Origin: Chryseobacterium sp. BGARF1
GTDB taxonomy: Bacteria; Bacteroidota; Bacteroidia; Flavobacteriales; Weeksellaceae
Length of the DNA stretch: 64,000 nucleotides
Direction: 5' to 3'
Assembly (NCBI RefSeq): GCF_001677955.1
Contig: NZ_LELA01000042.1
Coordinates: forward strand, 146,753-210,752
The translations under genes were made by a program, and so were the position numbers. This document shows, piece by piece, positions 52,598 through 61,159 of the stretch; within the stretch, counting starts at the first letter, position 1, and the number at the start of each line of letters is the position of its first letter. The notes beneath the pieces were generated by a model, which was not told the DNA's origin, did no database searches, and was given only the letters and a program-made list of their open reading frames with translations.

Positions 52598-52611
52598 TCT
52601 ACAAATGTAGA
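52598..52611. promoter_or_regulatory. BlaI-type operator
   Basis: TCTACA-AA-TGTAGA is a perfect dyad of the TACA/TGTA type bound by BlaI and MecI. It lies 23 bases upstream of the blaI start codon and 76 bases before the divergent sugar dehydrogenase gene. A weaker partner (TCTACAATGTTA) overlaps 52579-52590. Autoregulation is inferred. Confidence 0.65.
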
Positions 52612-52686
52612 ATAAATTTTTAATTGCACAATTTTTTTGTGGCATTATTTTTCCTTTTATCTTAGAAACCAATCTAAATTTTAAAT

Positions 52687-53886
52687 ATGAAAAACTTCCT
52701 CTTACCCATTTTACTGGCTTCAGCAACAACAATTGTTTCTTGTCAGGGAAAAGGAAAACCAAGCGAGCCTTCTGCAAAAGAAGAAAAAGCAAACACCAAC
52801 TACAAACCTGCTTTTGAAGGACAAACTCGCATTACTCCTGTAAAAACAACAACCCCTTATAATGTAGAAGTTCTCACTAAAGACCTCGGCAGACCGTGGG
52901 GAATCATCAATTTACCTGACGGAAAATTCCTGATAACAGAAAAAACAGGCTTCATGAATGTTGTTTCAACCGATGGAAAGCAAATTTCTAAAATTGAAGG
53001 ATTCCCGAAAGTAGATGCAAAAGGACAAGGCGGAATGCTCGATGTTGCGCTCGATCCTGATTTTAAAACCAATAATATTATTTATTTCTGCTATTCTGAA
53101 CCTTATGAAGGCGGAAATCATACAGCCGTTGCAAAAGGAAAACTTTCATCTGATTTAAAAAATATTTCTGAAGTAAAAGTAATTTTCCGCGCGACACCAA
53201 CTTATGACGGCGACAAACATTACGGAAGCCGATTGGTTTTTGATAAAGACGGAAATCTTTTTGTAAGCACAGGCGAAAGGTCAGATAAAGAAACTCGTGT
53301 TTATGCTCAGAAAACCGATAATTATTTAGGAAAAATTTTAAAAATAACCAAAGATGGAAAACCGGCTCCGGGAAATCCATTCATCGGTAAAACCGGTTAT
53401 AAACCTGAAATTTATGCTTTCGGGATCAGAAGCCCGCAAGGTTTGGCTTTAGATGAAAAAGGTCAGCTTTGGGATATTGAAATGGGACCGAGAGGCGGAG
53501 ATGAAATTAATTTAATTCAACCCGGGAAAAATTATGGTTGGGGCGATGTAACGTATGGAATTGAATATTCAGGAGAAAAAATCAATAACGGAACGACACA
53601 AAAAGAAGGCACCGAACAGCCTGTTTACTATTGGGATCCTGTAGTTTCCCCAAGTGGGGTAACTTTCTACACCGGAAATATTGATGAATGGAAAAACAAT
53701 TTATTCATCGCCTGTTTGAGCGGTCAACACATCAACAGAATTGTTTTGAAAGACAATAAAGTTGTAGGCGAAGAACGTCTTCTTTTAGATCAAAAAGAAA
53801 GATTCAGGGATGTCTTAAATGGTTCTGACGGAAATCTTTACGGAGTTACCGACAGCGGAAAACTGTATAAAATATCTAAGAAATAA
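52687..53886 (+). CDS. PQQ-dependent sugar dehydrogenase (YliI/aldose sugar dehydrogenase-like) lipoprotein
   Basis: The 399-residue protein starts with a lipoprotein signal (ATTIVSCQGKG, Cys 19) and a beta-propeller of the soluble glucose/sorbosone dehydrogenase type: LGRPWGIINLPDGKFLITEKTG, a GGMLDVALDPDF repeat, and GIRSPQGLALDEKGQLWDIEMGPRGGDEIN, where the Asp/Glu cluster binds Ca2+ and PQQ. It oxidises aldoses in the periplasm. No PQQ biosynthesis genes are in the window. The divergent blaI promoter is 110 bases away, and the operator lies in the shared region. Confidence 0.9.
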   Translation: MKNFLLPILLASATTIVSCQGKGKPSEPSAKEEKANTNYKPAFEGQTRITPVKTTTPYNVEVLTKDLGRPWGIINLPDGKFLITEKTGFMNVVSTDGKQISKIEGFPKVDAKGQGGMLDVALDPDFKTNNIIYFCYSEPYEGGNHTAVAKGKLSSDLKNISEVKVIFRATPTYDGDKHYGSRLVFDKDGNLFVSTGERSDKETRVYAQKTDNYLGKILKITKDGKPAPGNPFIGKTGYKPEIYAFGIRSPQGLALDEKGQLWDIEMGPRGGDEINLIQPGKNYGWGDVTYGIEYSGEKINNGTTQKEGTEQPVYYWDPVVSPSGVTFYTGNIDEWKNNLFIACLSGQHINRIVLKDNKVVGEERLLLDQKERFRDVLNGSDGNLYGVTDSGKLYKISKK

Positions 53887-53899
53887 ATTTAAAAAGAGA

Positions 53900-53943
53900 G
53901 TCCCAAAGGGACGATTTAACAAAGGATAGGATAAAATCCTATC
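53900..53943. repeat. Two-hairpin intergenic element, copy 2
   Basis: Reverse orientation of the element at 38417-38460: hairpin B' GTCCC AAA GGGAC, linker GATTTAACAAAG, hairpin A' GATAGGAT AAA ATCCTATC. The linker differs at one of 12 positions. Both stems carry compensatory changes relative to copy 1. Confidence 0.75.
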
Positions 53944-53965
53944 AAAAAAGACATTATCAAACATA

Positions 53966-54000
53966 GTTGGGGCACAAAACATTAAATTTTGCGCCCCAAC
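53966..54000. terminator. Bidirectional terminator between sugar dehydrogenase and tryptophanase genes
   Basis: GTTGGGGCACAAAA pairs with TTTTGCGCCCCAAC (one mismatch) around a 7-base loop, between convergent genes. Confidence 0.82.
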
Positions 54001-54022
54001 TTTATCAATTATTTTAATGAAT

Positions 54023-55399
54023 TTAAGCTTCTTCCAAATGCACGGTAAAGTGTCTTAAAATTTCAGGTTCCCAAGTAATGTTGTACCCTTTTGAAATTTC
54101 ATTTCTTCTTTCATATACATTGTTCACCGCAGCTGCGATGTAATCCATATGATTATTCGTGTACGTTCTTCTAGGAATTGCCAAACGAACCAACTCTAAT
54201 TTCGGATAACGATTTTCTCTGGTTTCAGGATCTCTGTCTGCTAACAAAGTTCCGATTTCAACCGTTCTGATTCCTGCTTCTTTGTAGATTTCAAGACCTA
54301 AAGTCTGTGCCGGATATTCTGCACGAGAAACATTAGGTAAGAAATTTAATGAATCGATGAAAACAGCGTGTCCGCCAATCGGTTTCTGAACAGGAATTCC
54401 GTATTCAATTAATTTATTTCCAAGATATTCAACCTGAGAAATTCTGCTTTCCAAATAAGCAAATTCTGTCGCTTCATCAAGACCAACTGCCAAAGCCGCC
54501 ATATCTCTTCCTGCCATTCCACCGTAAGTGATGAAACCTTCATAAATAATCGTGAAGTTTGATGCTTTTCTGAAAACCTCTTCATTATTTAAAGCAATGA
54601 AACCTCCGATGTTTACCAAACCGTCTTTTTTAGAACTCATCGTCATTCCTTCTCCGTAAGAAAACATTTCTTTACAGATATCTTTAATGCTTCTGTTTTC
54701 CTGACCTGCTTCTCTTTTTTTAATAAAATAAGCGTTTTCAGCAAATCTTGCAGAGTCAAAAAATACTGGAATTCCGTATTGGTCTGAAAGTGCTTTTACG
54801 GCTTTCATATTTTCAAGAGAAACTGGTTGACCTCCTGAAGAATTACATGTAATGGTAACCAAACAGAAAGGAATCTGCTCTTTTGGATGAGATTTGTAAA
54901 CTTCTTCTAATTTTTCAAGGTTGATATTTCCTTTGAAAGGATGAAGATCATTAATGTCAAAAGCCTCATCAATCGTACAGTCGATTGCGTGTGCTTTTCT
55001 GATTTCGATATGTCCTTTTGTAGTGTCAAAATGTGAATTCCCAGGAACCACATCACCGTCTTTTACCAAAACCGAAAACAAAACGTTTTCAGCAGCTCTT
55101 CCTTGGTGTGTTGGTAATAAATATTTAAAACCTGTAATTCTTTTAACTGTATTGTGCAGCTCTTCAAATGAACGAGACCCAGCGTAACTTTCGTCTCCGG
55201 TCATTAAAGCGCCCCATTGTCTGTCTGACATCGCTCCTGTTCCAGAATCTGTTAAAAGATCGATGTAAACCTGAGAAGATTTTAGATTAAATAAATTGAA
55301 CTTAGCGTCTTTCAGCCATTGTTCTCTTTCTTCTCTTGTAGATTGACGGATTTCTTCCACCATTTTAATACGAAACGGTTCTGCGTATGGTAATTCCAT
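54023..55399 (-). CDS. tnaA: Tryptophanase
   Basis: The 458-residue PLP enzyme splits tryptophan to indole, pyruvate and ammonia. Family signatures: YIDLLTDSGTGAMSD (about 45-59), DSARFAENAYF (215-225) and SSKKDGLVNIGG with PLP Lys 257. Tyrosine phenol-lyase is the close alternative, but DSARFAENAYF (not DATRCVENAYF), VEIGTLLADRDP and the ILRHFTVHL end match tryptophanase. Indole production is a known trait of many Chryseobacterium and Elizabethkingia. No TnaC-like leader peptide with a key Trp codon is visible in the 233-base upstream region, and no tnaB permease adjoins it. Confidence 0.92.
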   Translation of the reverse strand: MELPYAEPFRIKMVEEIRQSTREEREQWLKDAKFNLFNLKSSQVYIDLLTDSGTGAMSDRQWGALMTGDESYAGSRSFEELHNTVKRITGFKYLLPTHQGRAAENVLFSVLVKDGDVVPGNSHFDTTKGHIEIRKAHAIDCTIDEAFDINDLHPFKGNINLEKLEEVYKSHPKEQIPFCLVTITCNSSGGQPVSLENMKAVKALSDQYGIPVFFDSARFAENAYFIKKREAGQENRSIKDICKEMFSYGEGMTMSSKKDGLVNIGGFIALNNEEVFRKASNFTIIYEGFITYGGMAGRDMAALAVGLDEATEFAYLESRISQVEYLGNKLIEYGIPVQKPIGGHAVFIDSLNFLPNVSRAEYPAQTLGLEIYKEAGIRTVEIGTLLADRDPETRENRYPKLELVRLAIPRRTYTNNHMDYIAAAVNNVYERRNEISKGYNITWEPEILRHFTVHLEEA

Positions 55400-55632
55400 G
55401 TGATATATTTTTTAGATTTTATTAAAGAAAAATTTGTTTGAAATTAATTTCAAAGCATCAGATGTATTTTTGAGACTGTTTAAAATTTAACCATTAAGAT
55501 TAAATTAAGATGTTAAGTTTAATTAAGAAAAACACTAAAAAAATGTTTATTAAGCACTATGCTTTAACTTTTTGAAAGTGTCAAATTTCTTAACGTTTTA
55601 AAATCAGACAGTTTAAAGTGAGTAAAAGAAAT

Positions 55633-56250
55633 TTACTCAGGAGCTTTAAATATATTTTCATCTGAATGAAAACCTGCTACACCGCCGCTTACTGCAAATT
55701 TCATTGCTGTAGCTGCAGACATTCCTACAACAGGTTTTATATTTTTTTCTTCAGTCACAATCACCCAGCCAGAAATCGCATAAGAATGCGGAAGGTAAAC
55801 TGCTACAAAATTGTGCTTGTGTACATCAGCCATTTCCCTTTGCGTGAGAAAGCCTATCCTCCAGATTTCCGGATTTTCGTTGGTTTTCACCCAAACCGGA
55901 TCGCTAAATTTCTTCTTGTCACCTACAAACGAAGACATCACATCTTTGGTAGGCGAATAAATATGCTTGATACCCGGAGTTTTTTCTAAAAGTCTGTCAA
56001 CCGCATCTACAAAAAATCTTCCGACAACAAATTTGTTTCCTAAATACCCCAACAAAGCAGTGATCAGCAAAGTAGACACGAAAACCAACCCCGGAATTTC
56101 ACTTGCAACGGACGGAATGATATTGTCAATCGACGTTATCACATACCAGATTACAAAAATGGTCAATCCGATTGGGCCAATAATTAATAATCCCTGAAAG
56201 AAGTTTTTCAGAAAAAAATTAGTCAGATTTTCAAAAGTCGGTTTTTTCAA
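55633..56250 (-). CDS. DUF502 family membrane protein
   Basis: The 205-residue protein has two membrane helices (about 17-38 and 49-67) and a C-terminal soluble domain with IGFLTQREMADVHKHNFVAVYLPHSYAISGWVIVT, the DUF502 hallmark (proline-rich YLPHS and a GWV-I segment). Family proteins are widespread in Proteobacteria, Bacteroidota and plants (LCV/CONTINUOUS VASCULAR RING), with unknown role. It is 7 bases after the miaE stop, hence probably in one operon. Confidence 0.88.
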   Translation of the reverse strand: MKKPTFENLTNFFLKNFFQGLLIIGPIGLTIFVIWYVITSIDNIIPSVASEIPGLVFVSTLLITALLGYLGNKFVVGRFFVDAVDRLLEKTPGIKHIYSPTKDVMSSFVGDKKKFSDPVWVKTNENPEIWRIGFLTQREMADVHKHNFVAVYLPHSYAISGWVIVTEEKNIKPVVGMSAATAMKFAVSGGVAGFHSDENIFKAPE

Positions 56251-56257
56251 TGTATTT

Positions 56258-56839
56258 TTATCCGTGTATAGTTTCTTTGTTTCCGTAAGATTTTATGATG
56301 CCCGCTTCATATTCCAGCCACTCTTCCCATCTTTTATTCACTTTTTCAGGGTCACCAAGCTGTCTTGCAAAACCGATAAATGTGGTATAATGATTAGCTT
56401 CAGAAATCATTAATTCTTTATAGAAAGTTTTTAGTTCTTCGTCTTTTATATTTTCTGTTAAAACTTTAAATCGTTCACAACTTCTGGCTTCAATCATCGC
56501 TGCAAAAAGCATTTTATCGACAATTAAAGTATCTCTGTGCCCTCCTTTTTGAATAAAATTGACCAATTCGTTGACGTAATCATCTTTCCTTGTACGTCCA
56601 AAAGTGTAGCCTCGTTTTGTAATAATCTCAAGAACCTGTCCGAAATGTTCCAGTTCTTCCTGAGCAATTGCCAAAAGTTCTTTTACAATATCTGGACGTT
56701 CCGGAAGCATTGTAATCAGTCCAATCGCATTGGTCGCCGCTTTTTGCTCGCACCAGGCATGATCGGTTAAAATTTCTTGAATGTTATCCTCTGCAATATT
56801 TGCCCACCTTGGATCGGTAGGAAGTTTCAACTTAAACAT
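56258..56839 (-). CDS. miaE: tRNA-(ms2io6A37) hydroxylase
   Basis: A 193-residue four-helix diiron protein. Iron ligands fit: Glu 31, Glu 62 and His 65 (EELEHF), Glu 117 (EARSCERF) and Glu 147/His 150 (SEANHY). It hydroxylates the isopentenyl group of 2-methylthio-N6-isopentenyl-A37 using O2 in aerobic bacteria. Size and motif spacing match MiaE, with ferritin-like 'hydroxylase' proteins as an alternative label. miaA and miaB are elsewhere. Confidence 0.88.
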   Translation of the reverse strand: MFKLKLPTDPRWANIAEDNIQEILTDHAWCEQKAATNAIGLITMLPERPDIVKELLAIAQEELEHFGQVLEIITKRGYTFGRTRKDDYVNELVNFIQKGGHRDTLIVDKMLFAAMIEARSCERFKVLTENIKDEELKTFYKELMISEANHYTTFIGFARQLGDPEKVNKRWEEWLEYEAGIIKSYGNKETIHG

Positions 56840-56913
56840 AATTTAAAAATTTCTGTAAATTTAAAATAAATTGCGATAAGAATTATCGTTTTGTTTTAAA
56901 TTCGATAGCAAAT

Positions 56914-58008
56914 TTACTTTTGAGAAGCCGTTTTCTTTCTTAAAAATTCTAAAATATTCCAGCCAAAAGCATCAAATTTCTTTAAACCCGTTGCAATAAT
57001 AAACGCCAAAGCAACATTTATGAAGTAAATAATAATCATTAAAACCCACCAAGGCATCAATTCTTTCATCGGAACAACGAGAAAATAAACCAATGACGAG
57101 CTGATTCCCTGACCGAAATAAAAGAAAATGGCATTTTTACCAATATAAGTAATAAAACTTTCTTTGGTAATTTTTAATCTGTTGTATAAGACAAACAAGG
57201 TCGTCAGTGAAAACAAAGTCCAGATAATATATGGCGTTTGCGGCGGAAATTTTTGCTTATTGATTTTAAAAAAGATTTCGTTTCCGAAGTACCAAAACAT
57301 CCAAACTAAAGCTAATGCCACTAATCCGTAAAGAACAGGGATTATTTTTGTAGGAATTTTTTTGCCTTTCATTCTATTTCCAACAAGAAAAACAGTCATA
57401 TAAAAAGCAACATATCCTACTTGCCCGCTTGGATAAATTTCCGGGAAAATATTAAACAATAAAGTTAGAGCGACACAAAGTCCGATAAACCAATTGACGT
57501 GTTTCGGGAAGAATTTTAAAATTAAAACTCCGAAAACCGTTAAAATAAAATATACTTTAAGATACCAAAAACTACCCATCACAACAGGAAAAGTATCTGC
57601 ATTTCTGTATTCGTGAAGGTACCAATTTCCTAAATTCTGCCATTGCGGAGCTGTAGAAATACTCGTTGCTGAATATTTTGAACCAAACGTAGAGTAGAAA
57701 TTTTGCAACCATTCGAGTGAGAAAAAGGTGAGCCCGAATATTTTAAAGAAATAATCTAAAAAGAACAGCAATGTTACAAAAATCATGTACGTTATCTGCA
57801 ATTTTAATAGTCTATAAAACGTTTTCTCGATATTAGAACCTGAGGTAATTCCGCTTAAAGCATAAAAAATCGCAACATCAAAAACCAAAGAAAAGACTCG
57901 GATTTCCGGAATAATATAAAACTGTCCCGACCAAAATGCGGTGTGAATAAATATAATGGAAAGCGTGGCTAAACCTTTCGCAAAATCTATGTAAAGATCT
58001 CTGTTCAT
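56914..58008 (-). CDS. Acyltransferase family 3 membrane protein
   Basis: The 364-residue protein starts MNRDLYIDFAKGLATLSIIFIHTAFW, the typical entry of acyltransferase-3 proteins with the R/D and His of the active site in the first helices, and has about ten spans. These enzymes O-acetylate or acylate surface polysaccharides and lipids. The usual R-x-x-x-R motif is less clear here. It is preceded by no obvious partner and has a 74-base gap to miaE. Confidence 0.82.
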   Translation of the reverse strand: MNRDLYIDFAKGLATLSIIFIHTAFWSGQFYIIPEIRVFSLVFDVAIFYALSGITSGSNIEKTFYRLLKLQITYMIFVTLLFFLDYFFKIFGLTFFSLEWLQNFYSTFGSKYSATSISTAPQWQNLGNWYLHEYRNADTFPVVMGSFWYLKVYFILTVFGVLILKFFPKHVNWFIGLCVALTLLFNIFPEIYPSGQVGYVAFYMTVFLVGNRMKGKKIPTKIIPVLYGLVALALVWMFWYFGNEIFFKINKQKFPPQTPYIIWTLFSLTTLFVLYNRLKITKESFITYIGKNAIFFYFGQGISSSLVYFLVVPMKELMPWWVLMIIIYFINVALAFIIATGLKKFDAFGWNILEFLRKKTASQK

Positions 58009-58068
58009 CTAAATGTGGAATATTTTTCAAAAGTAATTAAACTTTGTGAATATTGTACACAAAGAAAA

Positions 58069-58093
58069 AGAGGTAAGAACAAAGTCTACCTCT
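58069..58093 (-). terminator. Terminator after the zinc protease gene
   Basis: On the minus strand AGAGGTA pairs with TACCTCT around an 11-base loop, followed by TTTTTCTTT, 27 bases beyond the stop codon. Confidence 0.65.
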
Positions 58094-58119
58094 ATAATAA
58101 AAGATATTAAAATGAATGT

Positions 58120-59004
58120 TTATTTAAGCTCTTTAAACTCTTCAGCAGAAATCTCTCCTGACTGAATTTGTTTCAACTCATCAAGATACTGACTCATGTA
58201 AGCATCTAACTCAGGAAACTTCGAGTTTTTTGCCATTTTGTAGGTTCCGTTTAAAACTCCCTGATAATAATAAAAGAAGTTGTAGTCAAAATCTGCTGCA
58301 GAAAGATCATACTGCCCTAAAAGAAAACCTAAACGCACTGCAGATCTTCTCTGAGGCGGCGTTCCATGGTGTCCTGCACTGGTTGTCTGATAATCGCCAA
58401 TACTTTGGGCAAATTCATACGCTGCTGCGATCTGAGCAAATGATGTCTGGTTGTAGCCATTGGGTCTTCTTAAATAATATCCTGCAAAACCATCCGCTTC
58501 CAGTTCGTTTGGCCTTGCTGTAGATTCACTTACAGACGGAAGTCCAAAAATATACTGCAACTGATGGCCGTATTCATGAGCGAGGATCATTGCATTAACG
58601 ATGTTTCCGCCTTTGCTTTTTGCATCGGCATAGATCGCATAGCCATAATAAATCTTTCCGGTAGAATACGAAATCGCATTATACGTAGAGTTTGGGCTAG
58701 ATGGATCATTTACGAAACGCAGTGTCGGATTACTTCTTCCCCATAAGCTGGCAATTTTTGTCATCTGAGCATTCATAAAACTCGTGTCTGTAGAGTTCGG
58801 CAATGATGTTGTCAATACGGCATTTGAACTCCAATACTGGTCTACATAATAACAAATCTTTTCGAGCTCGCCTGGCTGCTCAGGTTTTAAATTTTCTGTT
58901 TGAGATTCAGATACAGAGATTTCCATTGTATCGTCGTTACATGCTGATAATGAGAATACAGCAAACGCTCCTGCTAGTAAGCAGAAATTAAAGTTTCTTT
59001 TCAT
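58120..59004 (-). CDS. Zinc metalloprotease lipoprotein (HEYGH type)
   Basis: The 294-residue protein has a lipoprotein signal (SLSACND, Cys 22) and the zinc site HEYGH at 143-147 (in MILAHEYGHQLQY), with the third ligand Glu in NELEADGFAGYYL about 30 residues later. The GHHGTPPQRRSAVRLGF stretch also matches the neutral zinc metallopeptidase (YpfJ-like, DUF2342-adjacent) family. It is an extracytoplasmic protease of unknown target. The gene's 155-base upstream gap faces the divergent GLPGLI gene. Confidence 0.88.
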   Translation of the reverse strand: MKRNFNFCLLAGAFAVFSLSACNDDTMEISVSESQTENLKPEQPGELEKICYYVDQYWSSNAVLTTSLPNSTDTSFMNAQMTKIASLWGRSNPTLRFVNDPSSPNSTYNAISYSTGKIYYGYAIYADAKSKGGNIVNAMILAHEYGHQLQYIFGLPSVSESTARPNELEADGFAGYYLRRPNGYNQTSFAQIAAAYEFAQSIGDYQTTSAGHHGTPPQRRSAVRLGFLLGQYDLSAADFDYNFFYYYQGVLNGTYKMAKNSKFPELDAYMSQYLDELKQIQSGEISAEEFKELK

Positions 59005-59155
59005 ATTGAAATATTTTGGTGAAAGCGAAGATATACAATAATGTGAAATAATTCACTAATTCATACTGAAAAAAAACTATGCTATGCAGGTGAAAAATTA
59101 TTGTTCGGATATGATTTAAACCCAAGTACAAATAAAATAGAAGCAATTTAATTTC

Positions 59156-59163
59156 TATATTTG
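59156..59163 (+). promoter_or_regulatory. Candidate -7 box for the GLPGLI gene
   Basis: TATATTTG, 18 bases before the ATG at 59182. The -33 region lacks a TTG. Confidence 0.4.
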
Positions 59164-59181
59164 GAAAAAAATCACATCCTC

Positions 59182-60075
59182 ATGAAATTAAATTTTAGCC
59201 TCATTTTGCTTTTTCTTGCTTTCCTGAATCTATCAGCACAGGGGAACCGTTTCACTTACGAATATCAGTTTAGAATTGATTCTACAAAAACAGACAGTCT
59301 GAAAAAAGAATTTGTCAATCTTGATATTTTCCCTACTAAATCTTATTTTTATGGTCAGGCAAAATTTGCGAGTGATTCTATCGCAAACAATTCGATCATT
59401 GAGCAAAGGAGATCTACACCCAACAGTATAAGCTATTCTTCCACCACAGACGAATGGAATATTTCTTATTTAATAGAAAAGTCATATCCGAGTTTTAAAA
59501 CTACTTGGTTTACAAATATTGAACAGACCAATATGATCGTAGAAGAAACTCCTGTGATAAAATGGCAGATCCTTCCTGAAACACAAAAAATTGAAAACTA
59601 CAATTGCCAAAAAGCAACAGCGAATTTTGGAGGACGAATTTGGGAAGCTTGGTTTTCTAAAGATTTGCCTTTTCCGGATGGACCGTACAAGTTTCACGGT
59701 TTACCCGGTTTAATTGTAAAATTGGAAGACAAAACCAAATCGCATCAATTTTCATTAAAAGGAAATAAAAAATTGAAAGCTGAAGATCATTCCTGGGATT
59801 ATATTTTAGCATTGGAAAAAGAGGCCAAGCATGAATTCGAAGGAGTAAAAGTCAACCTAGCTCAATACAAAAAACAGTATATGTCTTATAAAAATGATCC
59901 GGCTAAAGACATCAAACTTGATTTAGCAGATCCTAATACTTCGATGGAAGTGACCACTGAAGGAGGAGCAAAACTGACGAGCAATGCAGAAATTATTAAG
60001 TATTTTGAAGAGTCAATGTCTAAAAAATATAAATCGGTCAACAATCAACTGGAATTAAATTTACACAGAAAGTAG
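59182..60075 (+). CDS. GLPGLI family secreted protein
   Basis: The 297-residue protein has a signal peptide (LFLAFLNLSAQG) and the name-giving motif GLPGLIVKLEDKT (about 177-189) preceded by PDGPYKFH. The family is abundant in Bacteroidota, is found next to TonB-dependent receptors or in isolation, and has no established function. I use ATG 59182; the longer frame begins with TTG and would spoil the signal. It precedes the ribosomal operon but has an independent promoter boundary. Confidence 0.9.
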   Translation: MKLNFSLILLFLAFLNLSAQGNRFTYEYQFRIDSTKTDSLKKEFVNLDIFPTKSYFYGQAKFASDSIANNSIIEQRRSTPNSISYSSTTDEWNISYLIEKSYPSFKTTWFTNIEQTNMIVEETPVIKWQILPETQKIENYNCQKATANFGGRIWEAWFSKDLPFPDGPYKFHGLPGLIVKLEDKTKSHQFSLKGNKKLKAEDHSWDYILALEKEAKHEFEGVKVNLAQYKKQYMSYKNDPAKDIKLDLADPNTSMEVTTEGGAKLTSNAEIIKYFEESMSKKYKSVNNQLELNLHRK

Positions 60076-60094
60076 AAAAATTCTCAAAATCATA

Positions 60095-60124
60095 TTGTTA
60101 CTATCAAAATAATCAGTACATTTG
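60095..60124 (+). promoter_or_regulatory. Strong Bacteroidota promoter for rplU-rpmA
   Basis: TTG (60095-60097), a 19-base spacer and TACATTTG (60117-60124) match the -33/-7 consensus. Transcription would begin near 60130, giving a short leader before the rplU ATG at 60155. Confidence 0.75.
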
Positions 60125-60154
60125 CACCTCGAATTAACTAAAAATTTATAGACA

Positions 60155-60535
60155 ATGTTTGCAATTGTAGAAATAGCAGGGCTTCAATATAAAGTTGAGC
60201 AAGACCAGAAGTTGTTTGTGAACCGTTTGAAAGGAGATAAAGGAGGAAAAGTATCTTTCGATAAAATCTTACTTACTGTAAACGGAGCAATCACAGTAGG
60301 CGCCCCAGCTGTAAGCGGTATCACTGTAGAGGCAGAGATCCTTGACCACGTAAAAGCTGATAAAGTAATCATCTTCAAAAAGAAAAGAAGAAAAGGTTAT
60401 GAAGTTAAAAACGGTCACAGACAATCTTTAACTCAAATCAAAATCACTGGTATTACAGGATTTGAAGGAAAAAAAGCAGAGAAGCCTGCTAAAAAAACAA
60501 CTAAAAAAGCTGACGCTGCTGAAAGCGCAGAATAA
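60155..60535 (+). CDS. rplU: 50S ribosomal protein L21
   Basis: The 126-residue protein has the L21 core MFAIVEIAGLQYKVEQDQKL, then the basic KKRRKGYEVKNGHRQSLTQIKI motif for rRNA binding, and a C-terminal Ala/Lys-rich tail that is longer than in E. coli L21 (103 residues), as usual in Bacteroidota. It is followed after 28 bases by rpmA in the standard order. Confidence 0.98.
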   Translation: MFAIVEIAGLQYKVEQDQKLFVNRLKGDKGGKVSFDKILLTVNGAITVGAPAVSGITVEAEILDHVKADKVIIFKKKRRKGYEVKNGHRQSLTQIKITGITGFEGKKAEKPAKKTTKKADAAESAE

Positions 60536-60563
60536 TTGTTAAACCAAAAAACCTTAGAATAAA

Positions 60564-60821
60564 ATGGCACACAAGAAAGGAGTTGGTAGTTCCAAAAACG
60601 GTAGAGAATCTCATTCTAAAAGATTAGGTGTGAAGATTTTCGGTGGACAAGACGCTATTGCTGGTAACATTATTATCAGACAAAGAGGTACTCAACATCA
60701 CCCAGGTGAAAATGTTGGTATGGGTAAAGATCACACTTTGCACGCTCTTGTTGACGGTAAAGTAGTTTTCAGAAAGAAAGCAAACAACAGATCATACGTA
60801 TCTATTGAACCAAACGCATAA
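60564..60821 (+). CDS. rpmA: 50S ribosomal protein L27
   Basis: The 85-residue protein has [24 protein letters not shown] and the [26 protein letters not shown] core. The N-terminus reaches the peptidyl-transferase centre and in this phylum carries no cleaved extension. It is the second gene of the rplU operon and is ended by the terminator at 60845-60876. Confidence 0.98.
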   Translation: MAHKKGVGSSKNGRESHSKRLGVKIFGGQDAIAGNIIIRQRGTQHHPGENVGMGKDHTLHALVDGKVVFRKKANNRSYVSIEPNA

Positions 60822-61159
60822 TTAAATTAGCGTTTTATAAAAATAAAATCCTCAGCATTTTTGTTGAGGATTTTTTGTGTTTTAAACTGAGCATTAAGAG
60901 AGTCTTTAAACACATAAGTCACATAAGAAGATTTACAATAAATACGCACTAAAAGAGCATATAAGAAATGAAAAATCAAAGATTTTTCGTGAGCAGTTTA
61001 TGAGCAATTAAATTGTAGGAAAGTTTTTTTTCAACAAAGAAGCAACGACTAGCAAATAAAAATCTGAGATTTTTTCTCTAATGTGTTCTAAAATACGTAG
61101 AATGAGAATTGAAAATCTTTGTGATTAATGTGTTAAACCTTCCAATTAAGTTTTCCGAA
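60822..61159. other. 338-base intergenic region after rpmA
   Basis: Beyond the rpmA terminator I find no ORF or RNA gene. The stretch holds small palindromes (GAAAAATC AAA GATTTTTC at 60970-60988, and a similar AAAAATC/GATTTTT at about 61074-61090), which look like fragments of degenerate intergenic repeats. Confidence 0.6.
60845..60876 (+). terminator. Terminator after rpmA
   Basis: AAAATCCTCA and TGAGGATTTT form a 10-base stem around a loop of about 10 bases, followed by TTTTTG. Confidence 0.85.

Noticed and set aside
60970..60988. GAAAAATC-AAA-GATTTTTC hairpin as a terminator
   Set aside because: No T-run and no gene ends there; similar small palindromes occur by chance in AT-rich DNA. 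Kept only as a note in the intergenic entry.
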